A stretch of DNA of 64,000 nucleotides from Amycolatopsis sp. 2-15 (GTDB lineage Bacteria; Actinomycetota; Actinomycetes; Mycobacteriales; Pseudonocardiaceae), in assembly GCF_030285625.1 (NCBI RefSeq), contig NZ_CP127294.1, positions 5,550,001-5,614,000 of the forward strand. The letters run 5' to 3'. A program made the translations under genes and the position numbers. The notes beneath the pieces are model-generated. The model worked only from the letters and a program-made list of their open reading frames with translations, did not search any database and was not told the DNA's origin. This document shows positions 38,783-47,072 of the stretch, one piece after another; position 1 is the first letter of the stretch; every line of letters starts with the position of its first letter.

Positions 38783-40267
38783 ATGACAGGGTTTGACGGC
38801 GCCACTGACGCTGGGTTCGAAGGTGCCGGAGAGATCGACGGCACCTGGTCCGACGAGACCGAGTTCGCCGCGCTCGACGCGCAGATCGAGGCGGAGGGCG
38901 CCGCCGAGCAGGCGAACCTCGCGCAGCCGGTGCTGGCCGTGGTGGGCAGGCCCAACGTGGGCAAGTCCACGCTGGTCAACCGCATCCTCGGCCGGCGCGA
39001 GGCCGTGGTGCAGGACGTGCCGGGCGTGACCCGCGACCGCGTCGCCTACGACGCCTACTGGGGCGGCCGGCGGTTCACGCTCGTCGACACCGGCGGCTGG
39101 GAGCCCGACGCGACCGGCCTGCAGGCCTCCGTGGCCGCGCAGGCGGAGATCGCGATGCAGACGGCCGACGCCGTACTGCTCGTGCTCGACGCGTCCGTGG
39201 GCGCCACGGCCACCGACGAGGCCGTGGCCCGCGTGCTGCGGCGCTCGAAGAAGCCGGTGCTGCTGGCCGCCAACAAGGTGGACGACGACCGGCTGCTCGC
39301 CGACACGGCGTCGCTGTGGCGCCTCGGCCTGGGCGAACCGCACCCGGTCAGCGCGCTGCACGGGCGCAGCTCGGGCGACCTGCTCGACGCCATCATCGAG
39401 GCCCTGCCCACCGCGCCGCGCGAAGCCGGCACCGTGAGCACCGGCCCGCGCCGCGTCGCGCTCGTCGGCAAGCCGAACGTGGGCAAGTCGAGCCTGCTCA
39501 ACAAGCTCTCGGGCGAGCAGCGCTCGGTGGTCGACTCGGTCGCCGGCACCACCGTCGACCCGGTCGACTCGCTGGTCGACCTCGACGGCGAGACCTGGCG
39601 GTTCGTGGACACGGCGGGGCTGCGCAAGCGCGTGAACTCCGCCAACGGCGCCGAGTACTACGCCTCCCTGCGCACCAAGACGGCGATCGACGCGGCCGAG
39701 GTCGCGATCGTGATGCTCGACGCCGCCGAGCCGCTGTCCGAGCAGGACCTGCGGGTGCTCACGATGGTCGTCGAGGCGGGCCGCTCGCTCGTGCTCGCCT
39801 TCAACAAGTGGGACCTCGTGGACGAGGACCGCCGCCACGCGATGGTGCGCGAGCTCGACCGCGGCCTGGTCCGCGTGCCGTGGGCGGAGAAGGTGAACAT
39901 CTCCGCGCTCACCGGCCGGTCCGTGCGCAAGCTCGCGCCGGCACTGCGGACGGCGCTGAAGTCGTGGGACCAGCGCGTGCCCACCGGTCAGCTCAACGGG
40001 TGGCTCTCCGACCTCATCGCGGCCACGCCGCCGCCGGTGCGCAGCGGCAAGCAGCCGAAGGTGCTCTTCGCCACGCAGGCCGGCATCCGCCCGCCGACGC
40101 TCGTTCTTTTCACCACCGGGTTCCTCGAGGCCGGTTACCGGCGGTTCATCGAACGCAAGTTCCGCGAGCGCTTCGGCTTCGAGGGCAGCCCCGTGCGGGT
40201 GAACGTGCGCGTGCGCGAGAAGAAGGCGAAACCCAAGGTCGGCGGCAAGGCCGCCAAAACTCGCTGA
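38783..40267 (+). CDS. der: Ribosome assembly GTPase Der (EngA)
   Basis: A 494-residue tandem GTPase needed for 50S maturation. An acidic N-terminal extension of about 45 residues precedes domain G1 ([18 protein letters not shown]). Domain G2 has [14 protein letters not shown] and NKWD, then the KH-like domain ending in a basic tail ([17 protein letters not shown]). The extension occurs in other actinobacterial Der proteins as I recall. A classic terminator follows. Confidence 0.96.
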   Translation: MTGFDGATDAGFEGAGEIDGTWSDETEFAALDAQIEAEGAAEQANLAQPVLAVVGRPNVGKSTLVNRILGRREAVVQDVPGVTRDRVAYDAYWGGRRFTLVDTGGWEPDATGLQASVAAQAEIAMQTADAVLLVLDASVGATATDEAVARVLRRSKKPVLLAANKVDDDRLLADTASLWRLGLGEPHPVSALHGRSSGDLLDAIIEALPTAPREAGTVSTGPRRVALVGKPNVGKSSLLNKLSGEQRSVVDSVAGTTVDPVDSLVDLDGETWRFVDTAGLRKRVNSANGAEYYASLRTKTAIDAAEVAIVMLDAAEPLSEQDLRVLTMVVEAGRSLVLAFNKWDLVDEDRRHAMVRELDRGLVRVPWAEKVNISALTGRSVRKLAPALRTALKSWDQRVPTGQLNGWLSDLIAATPPPVRSGKQPKVLFATQAGIRPPTLVLFTTGFLEAGYRRFIERKFRERFGFEGSPVRVNVRVREKKAKPKVGGKAAKTR

Positions 40268-40300
40268 CGTCGCCGGACGCTGATCGGGACGCGGTTCGGA

Positions 40301-40334
40301 CGCGCCGGGGGAGTTCGCTTCCCCGGCGCGTTTT
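40301..40334 (+). terminator. Rho-independent terminator after der
   Basis: A perfect 10-bp stem (cgcgccgggg / ccccggcgcg) with a 10-nt loop is followed by TTTT. It separates the conserved operon from the pls locus. Confidence 0.92.
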
Positions 40335-40485
40335 CGCGCTCTGTCACCGAGTCTGGAACCGGTGACGTCCGACACTCGACCGTGACCCTTGCGCTATCTG
40401 ACGTTCACCTCCGCGTATCGTGGATGGCTGCACCGGGCGCCTCATTCGGAGAGCCAGCCCGAATGACGCTCGCGGAAGGTGAGTG

Positions 40486-40569
40486 ATGGGCTTGCGCCCC
40501 CTCAGTACGACTTCTTACGGCCTTTTTTCGACACCCGCGGCTACGCGGCGTGACGGGGTGGCCCGGTGA
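40486..40569 (+). CDS. 27-residue leader peptide overlapping pls
   Basis: An open frame ATG 40486 to TGA 40567-40569. It is preceded by ggaagg (40474-40479) at 6 nt, a better ribosome site than that of pls itself. Its stop overlaps the pls GTG by 4 nt (GTGA), the usual sign of translational coupling. The peptide begins MGLRPLSTTSYGLF and ends RRDGVAR. It contains no run of Lys codons, so it is not an obvious lysine attenuator. It could feed ribosomes to pls or act in regulation. No homologue is known to me. Confidence 0.5.
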   Translation: MGLRPLSTTSYGLFSTPAATRRDGVAR

Positions 40570-43500
40570 CTCTCACCGCCGACCACGCCCCCACCACCGA
40601 CCTCGTCCCTGTCCCCGACGACGCGAGCGCCGCTCTGACGTGCGTCGCCGAGGTGACCCACGCTCCCTCCGACGCGCCGGTCACCGACCGCGCCCTGTTC
40701 TGGTCCGGCCTCGGCGCCAGCGAGCGCACGCTGCTCCAGATCCTCACGGAGACGGCCGAGCAGCACCCCAACGCCGCCGCCATCGACGACGGCACCACCA
40801 CCCTGACCTACCGCCGGCTGCTCGAGGAGATCGAGACCTACGGCCGCCGCCTGCGGGCCCACGGCATCGGCCTCGGCGACCGCGTCGGCGTCCGCGTCTC
40901 GTCCGGCACGGCCGAGCTCTACGTCGCGATCCTCGCCACCCTGTCCGTCGGCGCCGCCTATGTGCCGGTCGACGCGGACGACCCCGAAGAGCGTGCGGAG
41001 CTCGTGTTCGGCGAAGCCGGTGTGGCCGCGATCGTCACCGACGGCACCATCACCGTCGCCGGCACCCCGGGCGACCGCGACGGCCGCCCCGGCCCGGCCG
41101 ACGACGCGTGGATCATCTTCACCTCCGGCTCCACCGGCAAGCCCAAGGGCGTTGCCGTCACGCACGCCTCGGCCGCGGCCTTCGTGGACGCCGAGGCGCA
41201 GCTGTTCCTCACCGAGGAACCCGTCGGCCCCGGCGACCGCGTGCTCGCGGGCCTGAGCGTCGCGTTCGACGCCTCCTGCGAGGAGATGTGGCTCGCGTGG
41301 CGCCACGGCGCCTGCCTGGTGCCCGCGCCGCGCGCCCTGGTGCGCACCGGCGTCGACCTCGGCCCCTGGCTGGTCGCGCAGCGCATCAGCGTCGTCTCCA
41401 CCGTGCCGACGCTGGCCGCGCTGTGGCCCGCCGACGCGCTCGAGGACGTGCGCCTGCTCATCTTCGGCGGCGAAGCGTGCCCGCCGGAGCTGGCCGAGCG
41501 CGTGGCCGTGGAAGGCCGCGAAGTCTGGAACACCTACGGCCCCACCGAGGCCACCGTCGTCGCCTGTGCCGCGCAGATGACCGGTGAAGGCCCGGTGCGC
41601 ATCGGCCTGCCGCTCGCGGGCTGGCAGCTGGCCGTGGTCAACGAGGCGGGTGACCCGGTCGCCATGGGCGAGACCGGTGAGCTCGTGATCGGCGGCGTCG
41701 GTCTCGCGCGCTACCTCGACGCGGAGAAGGACGCGCAGAAGTTCGCGCCGCTGCCCTCGCTGGGCTGGCAGCGCGCCTACCGCAGCGGCGACATGGTCCG
41801 CGCCGAGCACGAGGGCCTGCTGTTCCTCGGCCGGCTCGACGAGCAGGTGAAGCTCGGCGGCCGCCGCATCGAGCTGGGCGAGGTCGACGCCGCGCTGCAG
41901 TCGCTGCCCGGCGTGCAGGGCGCGGCCGCCGCGGTCCGCCGCACCAAGGCCGGCAACCAGGTCCTCGTGGGTTACGTCGTGCCGAGCGCCGGCGCCACCT
42001 TCGACTCGGACGACGCCGCCACCCGGCTGCGCGAGCAGCTCCCGGCCGCGCTCGTGCCGCTGCTCGCGGTGATCGACGACCTGCCCACGCGCACCTCGGG
42101 CAAGGTCGACCGTGCCGCACTGCCGTGGCCGCTGTCCACTGTGGACGCCGGAGCCGCCGGCCTGTCCGCCACCGAGGCGTGGCTGGCCGAAGGCTGGTCG
42201 GAGATCCTCGGCGTGTCCGTGACGGACCCGAAGGCCGACTTCTTCACCCACGGCGGCGGCAGCCTCACGGCCGCGCAGCTCATCGCGCGCATCCGCACCC
42301 GCCACCCCGAGGTGTCGGTCAACGACATCTACCAGTACCCGAAGCTCGGGTCGCTGGCCACGATGCTCGACAAGCTCAGCGGCCAGGAGACCGAACGCCG
42401 CGACATCGCGCCGACGCCGCGCCGCGCGGGCGTGATCCAGACGCTGCTGATGCTCCCGCTCATGGGCCTCGTCGGCCTGCGCTGGGCGACGCTCGCCGCG
42501 GTGGCCTCGAACGTGCTGTCGCTGCTCGGGGTCACCTGGGCGCCGACGCTGAACTGGGCGTGGCTCGTGCTCGCGTGGCTGGTGCTGTTCAGCCCGGCCG
42601 GCCGCATCGCGATCGCCGCGGGCGGTGCGCGCGTGCTGCTGTCGGGCGTGCGCCCGGGCAGCTACCCGCGTGGCGGCAGTGTGCACCTGCGCCTGTGGAC
42701 GGCCGAGAAGCTCGCGGAGTTCAGCGGCGCGGACAGCGTCGCCGGTGCTTCGTGGATGACCACGTATGCCAAGGCGCTCGGTGCCCGGGTCGCCAACGAC
42801 GTGGACCTGCACTCGCCGCCGCCGGTCACCGGCTTCCTGAAGCTGGGTCGCGGTGCCGCCGTGGAACCCGAGGTGGACCTGACCGGACACTGGGTCGACG
42901 GCGACCTCGTGCACATCGGCAAGATCCGGATCGGCGCGGAGGCCCGCATCGGTTCGCGCAGCACCCTGTTCCCGGGCGCCCGCGTCGGCAAGGGCGCGGA
43001 AATCGCCGCCGGGTCGACCGTGCGCGGCGCCGTGCCCGCCGGGCAGCGCTGGGCGGGTTCGCCCGCGGCCCACTCGGGCAAGGACGCCAAGGACGCGCTG
43101 AAGTGGCCGGCCAGCCGCCCGCCGCGGTCGCGGTTCTGGGCGACCGTGTACGGCCTGACATCGGTCGTGCTCGGCTACCTGCCGGGCATCGCGGCACTGC
43201 CGGGCGTGGCCGTGCTGGGCGCCGCGCTCTGGGGTGCGCCGACGCTGGGCGCCGCCGTGACGCAGGCCCTGATCTTCACCCCGGTCGCGACCGTCGCCTA
43301 CTTCCTCACCTACGCGCTGCTCGTGCTGGCCGGCGTACGGCTGCTAGGCGTCGGCATGGTCGAGGGTTACCACCCGGTCCACGGCCGCGTCGCGTGGCAG
43401 GTGTGGGCCACCGAGCGCCTCATGGGCATGGCCCGCGAAGGTCTGTTCCCCTTGTACGCCAGCCTGTTCACGCCGGTGTGGCTGCGCCTGCTCGGCGCGA

Positions 43501-44516
43501 AGGTCGGCCGCAACGTCGAGGCGTCGACCGTGCTCGCGCTGCCGAAGATGACGAAGGTCGACAGCGGCGCGTTCCTCGCCGACGACACGATGGTCGCGAC
43601 CTACGAGCTGGGCCACGGCTGGCTGCACGTCGCCCCGGCGCGCATCGGCAAGCAGGCGTTCCTGGGCAACTCGGGCATGACCGCGCCGGGCCGTTCGGTG
43701 CCCAAGCGCGGCCTCGTGGGCGTGCTGTCCTCGACGCCGCTGAAGGCCAAGAAGGGCTCGTCCTACCTCGGCATGCCGCCGCTCCCGGTCCGCCGGGCGA
43801 TCGGCGACGCCGACACCAGCCGCACCTACACCCCGGCGCTGCACCTCAAGGCCGCGCGGGCGTTCGTGGAGCTGCTCCGGATCGTGCCGGTGATGTGCGG
43901 GGTCGCCCTCACCGTGGGCGTCGCGTTCTCGCTGCTGGCGATCGCTTCGCTCTACGGCTTCGGCATCGCCGCGCTGCTGGCCGGGCCGGTGCTGCTGGCC
44001 GCCGGTGTCGTCGCCGCGCTCACCGCGACCGTGGTGAAGTGGCTGCTGGTCGGGAAGTTCCGCGCGATCGAGCACCCGTTGTGGAGCTCCTTCGTGTGGC
44101 GCAATGAGCTGGCCGACACCTTCGTCGAGACGCTCGCCGTGCCGTGGCTGATCGGTTCGGTCGGCGGCACGCCGCTGCTCACTGCCTGGCTGCGCACCAT
44201 GGGTGTGAAGATCGGGCGCGGCGTGTGGCTGGAGACGTACTGGCTGCCGGAGTCGGACCTCGTCCGCCTCGGCGACGGCGCGACGATCAACCGCGGCTGC
44301 GTGGTGCAGACGCACCTGTTCCACGACCGGATCATGAGCATGTCCCGGGTGGAGCTCGACGAGGGCGCCACGCTCGGCCCGCACGGCATCGTGCTGCCGG
44401 GCGCGAGCATCGGCGCGCGCACCACCGTGGGCCCGGGTTCGCTCGTCACGCGTGGCGACGCGGTACCGGCCGACACGCGCTGGCTCGGCAACCCGATCTC
44501 GACCTGGCGTCGGTGA
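40566..44516 (+). CDS. pls: Pls-type membrane NRPS, probable cationic homopoly(amino acid) synthetase
   Basis: A 1316-residue protein with the unusual layout of Streptomyces epsilon-poly-L-lysine synthetase (about 1319 residues). Adenylation domain: A3 TSGSTGKPKG near 186-195, A4 FDASCEEMW near 234, A5 NTYGPTEAT near 321. Thiolation domain: GGGSL with Ser566 for phosphopantetheine. Then six membrane helices in three pairs (about 619-690, 856-940, 1100-1165) separate three soluble domains with hexapeptide-like repeats. There is no ordinary condensation or thioesterase domain. The specificity code read by alignment to GrsA is D-A-E-S-I-G-T-V-V-K, close to the lysine code I recall (DAESIGSVAK). 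The product should be an exported iso-peptide homopolymer of lysine or a related diamino acid. Confidence 0.88.
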   Translation: MTLTADHAPTTDLVPVPDDASAALTCVAEVTHAPSDAPVTDRALFWSGLGASERTLLQILTETAEQHPNAAAIDDGTTTLTYRRLLEEIETYGRRLRAHGIGLGDRVGVRVSSGTAELYVAILATLSVGAAYVPVDADDPEERAELVFGEAGVAAIVTDGTITVAGTPGDRDGRPGPADDAWIIFTSGSTGKPKGVAVTHASAAAFVDAEAQLFLTEEPVGPGDRVLAGLSVAFDASCEEMWLAWRHGACLVPAPRALVRTGVDLGPWLVAQRISVVSTVPTLAALWPADALEDVRLLIFGGEACPPELAERVAVEGREVWNTYGPTEATVVACAAQMTGEGPVRIGLPLAGWQLAVVNEAGDPVAMGETGELVIGGVGLARYLDAEKDAQKFAPLPSLGWQRAYRSGDMVRAEHEGLLFLGRLDEQVKLGGRRIELGEVDAALQSLPGVQGAAAAVRRTKAGNQVLVGYVVPSAGATFDSDDAATRLREQLPAALVPLLAVIDDLPTRTSGKVDRAALPWPLSTVDAGAAGLSATEAWLAEGWSEILGVSVTDPKADFFTHGGGSLTAAQLIARIRTRHPEVSVNDIYQYPKLGSLATMLDKLSGQETERRDIAPTPRRAGVIQTLLMLPLMGLVGLRWATLAAVASNVLSLLGVTWAPTLNWAWLVLAWLVLFSPAGRIAIAAGGARVLLSGVRPGSYPRGGSVHLRLWTAEKLAEFSGADSVAGASWMTTYAKALGARVANDVDLHSPPPVTGFLKLGRGAAVEPEVDLTGHWVDGDLVHIGKIRIGAEARIGSRSTLFPGARVGKGAEIAAGSTVRGAVPAGQRWAGSPAAHSGKDAKDALKWPASRPPRSRFWATVYGLTSVVLGYLPGIAALPGVAVLGAALWGAPTLGAAVTQALIFTPVATVAYFLTYALLVLAGVRLLGVGMVEGYHPVHGRVAWQVWATERLMGMAREGLFPLYASLFTPVWLRLLGAKVGRNVEASTVLALPKMTKVDSGAFLADDTMVATYELGHGWLHVAPARIGKQAFLGNSGMTAPGRSVPKRGLVGVLSSTPLKAKKGSSYLGMPPLPVRRAIGDADTSRTYTPALHLKAARAFVELLRIVPVMCGVALTVGVAFSLLAIASLYGFGIAALLAGPVLLAAGVVAALTATVVKWLLVGKFRAIEHPLWSSFVWRNELADTFVETLAVPWLIGSVGGTPLLTAWLRTMGVKIGRGVWLETYWLPESDLVRLGDGATINRGCVVQTHLFHDRIMSMSRVELDEGATLGPHGIVLPGASIGARTTVGPGSLVTRGDAVPADTRWLGNPISTWRR

Positions 44517-44598
44517 GCCCGGAACCGTTGCGGCGTGTCAAGATCCGCGCGATCCTGCTGGAACAAGACCACCTCACGGAAAGCGGGGTTCTGCTCGG

Positions 44599-46017
44599 GT
44601 GACCTCGAAGGCTGCCGCGCCGGCACCGGGCGCGGAAACCTCCGCAGATTCGTACCTCCCCGGTCACGGCAACGGCGGCTACCACGTCCGCCACTACGAC
44701 CTGGACCTCGACTACCGCGTCGGGCCCAACCGGCTCAGCGGTACCGCGGGGCTCACCTGCGTGGCGACGCAGGCTCTGTCGCGGCTGACGCTCGACCTCG
44801 GCGAGTTCCGCGTCTCGCGGGTGCTCGTCGACGGCCGGCCGGCGAAGTTCGTCCGGCATGGGCTGAAGCTCCAGGTGAAGCCCGCCAGGTCGATGGCGGC
44901 CGGCACGGAGTTCCGTGTCGAGGTCCGCTACGTCGGCAACCCGCGGCCGGTGCCGAGCCGCTGGGGCGACATCGGGTGGGACGAACTCACCGACGGCGCG
45001 CTCGTCGCGAGTCAGCCGATCGGCGCTCCGTCGTGGTTCCCGTGCAACGACCACCCGGCGGACAAGGCGACCTACCGCGTCACGGTGACGACCTCGTCGT
45101 CGTACCTGGTCGCGGTGACGGGGAACCTCGTGTCGCGCTACCAGTCGGCGAGCACCGCGACCTGGGTGTTCGAGCGGCCGGAGCCGACGGCGACCTACCT
45201 GATGAGCGTGCAGGTCGGGCGCTACGACGACGTCGAGCTCGTGGCCGGTCCCGGCGCGGGCTGGTTCTCGCACCCCGAGGCGCGATCGTTCCGGCTGCGC
45301 CTCGGGTTCGGACGCGCCAGCGCCGTCGAGTCCGTGGTGTCGACCGTGCCGCAGCGGGCCGCGGTGCCGCCGCGGCTGCGCAGGGCGTTCGCGCGCGACT
45401 TCGGCCGCCAGGGCCGGATGATGGACGTGCTGCAGCGCCTGTTCGGGCCGTACCCGTTCGGTGAGTACGTGGTGGTCGTGACCGACGACGCGCTGGACGA
45501 CCCGATCGAGGCGCAGGGGATGTCCATCTTCGGCGCCAACCACGTCGACGGTCGGCGCACCTACGAGCGCCTGGTGGCGCACGAGCTCGCGCACCAGTGG
45601 TTCGGCAACAGCCTCACCGTCGCCGACTGGCGCCACATCTGGCTCAACGAGGGCTTCGCGACGTACGCGGAGTGGCTGTGGTCGGAGGAGTCCGGCGGCC
45701 AGTCGGCCGACTCGCTGGCGCGGATGTGGCACACGCGCATGCGGGCCAAGCCGGCCGACGTCCGCATCAGCGATCCGGGTGTGGGGCGGATGTTCGACGA
45801 GCGCGTGTACAAACGCGGCGCGCTCACGCTGCACGCCCTGCGCGGCGAGATCGGCGACCCCGCGTTCTTCGCGCTTGTCAAGGCGTGGACCGCCGAGCAC
45901 CGCCACGCCACGGTGAGCACCGAGGAGTTCGTCGCCTCCGCCGAGGCCTACGCGGCTCGCTCGCTGCGGCCGTTCTTCACGGCCTGGCTGGAGACACCCG
46001 CGTTGCCGGAGCTGTAA
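44599..46017 (+). CDS. M1-family zinc metallo-aminopeptidase, possible polymer-degrading enzyme
   Basis: A 472-residue peptidase. The zinc site is HELAHQW (His328, His332, Glu329 as base) with the third ligand Glu351 in LNEGFATYAEW, 18 residues on as expected. The exopeptidase GAMEN motif is replaced by QGMSIFG. A Tyr that could stabilise the intermediate lies in ERVYKRGALTLHALR. No signal peptide or membrane segment is seen. It follows pls by 82 nt on the same strand. In Streptomyces an M1-type epsilon-poly-lysine-degrading enzyme is reported with pls and gives self-protection (recalled). By context this enzyme may trim or detoxify the polymer. Confidence 0.85.
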   Translation: MTSKAAAPAPGAETSADSYLPGHGNGGYHVRHYDLDLDYRVGPNRLSGTAGLTCVATQALSRLTLDLGEFRVSRVLVDGRPAKFVRHGLKLQVKPARSMAAGTEFRVEVRYVGNPRPVPSRWGDIGWDELTDGALVASQPIGAPSWFPCNDHPADKATYRVTVTTSSSYLVAVTGNLVSRYQSASTATWVFERPEPTATYLMSVQVGRYDDVELVAGPGAGWFSHPEARSFRLRLGFGRASAVESVVSTVPQRAAVPPRLRRAFARDFGRQGRMMDVLQRLFGPYPFGEYVVVVTDDALDDPIEAQGMSIFGANHVDGRRTYERLVAHELAHQWFGNSLTVADWRHIWLNEGFATYAEWLWSEESGGQSADSLARMWHTRMRAKPADVRISDPGVGRMFDERVYKRGALTLHALRGEIGDPAFFALVKAWTAEHRHATVSTEEFVASAEAYAARSLRPFFTAWLETPALPEL

Positions 46018-46075
46018 CCGGTTCCCCCGCGCGAGCCGGGGCGGGCAGAATGGCGGCCTGATGAAGGGGGCGTCC

Positions 46076-46951
46076 ATGACGTGGCCGCAGCAGCCCGGTC
46101 CGCCACGGCGAAGTGGCGCCGGCGCGTGGGTGGCGTTCGGCGCGGTGGTGGTGGTCGTGGTCGCCTTCGGGGTGACCGCGTTCGTCGCGCCGGGGTTCCT
46201 CCGCCCGACGCGCACGGTGGCGGGCGTGGGGCAGGTCGTGCCGGGCGCTTCCGTAGCGGCTCCGCCGTCTTCGGACGCTGCTCCGCCCTCGGCGGGCGAC
46301 GGGCCGCCCGTCTCCATCCCGGCCGCGCGTACGCCGGAGCCGCACCGCCCGCAGCCGCTGGCTGACCCGTCAAGCTGCAGCTACCCGGCCGACCCGAACG
46401 GGCCCGCCGCCAAGCCCGCGACGCCGCCCGCCGACGGGCCGCAACCCGCGAGCGGCACCGTGGGCGCGACCTTGGCCACCACGGCCGGGGACATCGGGCT
46501 GACGCTGGACCGCGCGCTCGCGCCGTGCACGGTGGCGAGTTTCGTGACGCTGGCCAGGGAGGGCTTCTACACCGGGACCAGCTGCCACCGGCTCGGCACG
46601 ACCGACCTGCAGATGCTGCAGTGCGGCGACCCGGCCGGCGACGGCACGGGTGGGCCCGGGTACACGGTGCCCGACGAGTTCTTCCCGCAGCTGACCTACG
46701 GCCGCGGCCTGGTCGCGCTGGCCAACACGGGCCAGCCCACATCCGGCGGCAGCCAGTTCTTCCTGATGTTCGGCGACACGCCCATCCCGCCGACGTACAC
46801 GGTGTTCGGCACCGTCTCCGACGCGGGGCTCGGCGTGCTCGACAAGGTCGCGCGCGGCGGGGTGGACACGTCGTCGGCCAGTGCGTACGGCGACGGCACG
46901 GGCCGGCCGCGGATCCCGGTCACCTTCACAGCGGTGACGGTCCAGGGCTGA
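46076..46951 (+). CDS. Membrane-anchored cyclophilin-type peptidyl-prolyl isomerase
   Basis: A 291-residue protein with one N-terminal membrane helix (about residues 17-40, GAWVAFGAVVVVVVAFGVTAF) and a Pro/Ala/Ser-rich linker (to about 125). The cyclophilin domain shows FVTLAREGFYTGTSCHRL, the DEFFPQLTYGRGLVALANTG segment and GSQFFLMFGDTPIPP. It folds or acts on secreted proteins outside the membrane. ATG 46076 is preferred over 46061 because aagggggcg precedes it. Several catalytic positions of classical cyclophilins are changed (CHRL for FHRV). Confidence 0.85.
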   Translation: MTWPQQPGPPRRSGAGAWVAFGAVVVVVVAFGVTAFVAPGFLRPTRTVAGVGQVVPGASVAAPPSSDAAPPSAGDGPPVSIPAARTPEPHRPQPLADPSSCSYPADPNGPAAKPATPPADGPQPASGTVGATLATTAGDIGLTLDRALAPCTVASFVTLAREGFYTGTSCHRLGTTDLQMLQCGDPAGDGTGGPGYTVPDEFFPQLTYGRGLVALANTGQPTSGGSQFFLMFGDTPIPPTYTVFGTVSDAGLGVLDKVARGGVDTSSASAYGDGTGRPRIPVTFTAVTVQG

Positions 46952-47018
46952 CCAAGCCGCAGGAGTATCGGGCGTCGCGATCAACGTCGCGCACGAAGCG
47001 GTGGCCCCGTAACGCGGT

Positions 47019-47054
47019 CCGCCCGCGGAGCCACCGAAGTGACCCCGCGGGCGG
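47019..47054. terminator. Hairpin terminator between converging genes
   Basis: ccgcccgcgg and ccgcgggcgg form a perfect 10-bp stem with a 16-nt loop between stops at 46951 and 47073. Confidence 0.75.
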
Positions 47055-47072
47055 GTACCGGGCATCGAGCGC

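Noticed and set aside
40389..40421. Promoter TTGCGC ... TATCGT upstream of pls
   Set aside because: The spacing is 21 bp, too long for a standard promoter; no better pair was found, so the pls promoter remains unassigned.
40523..40531. T-run ccttttttc before pls as an attenuator terminator
   Set aside because: No stable hairpin immediately precedes it; the run lies in the leader ORF.
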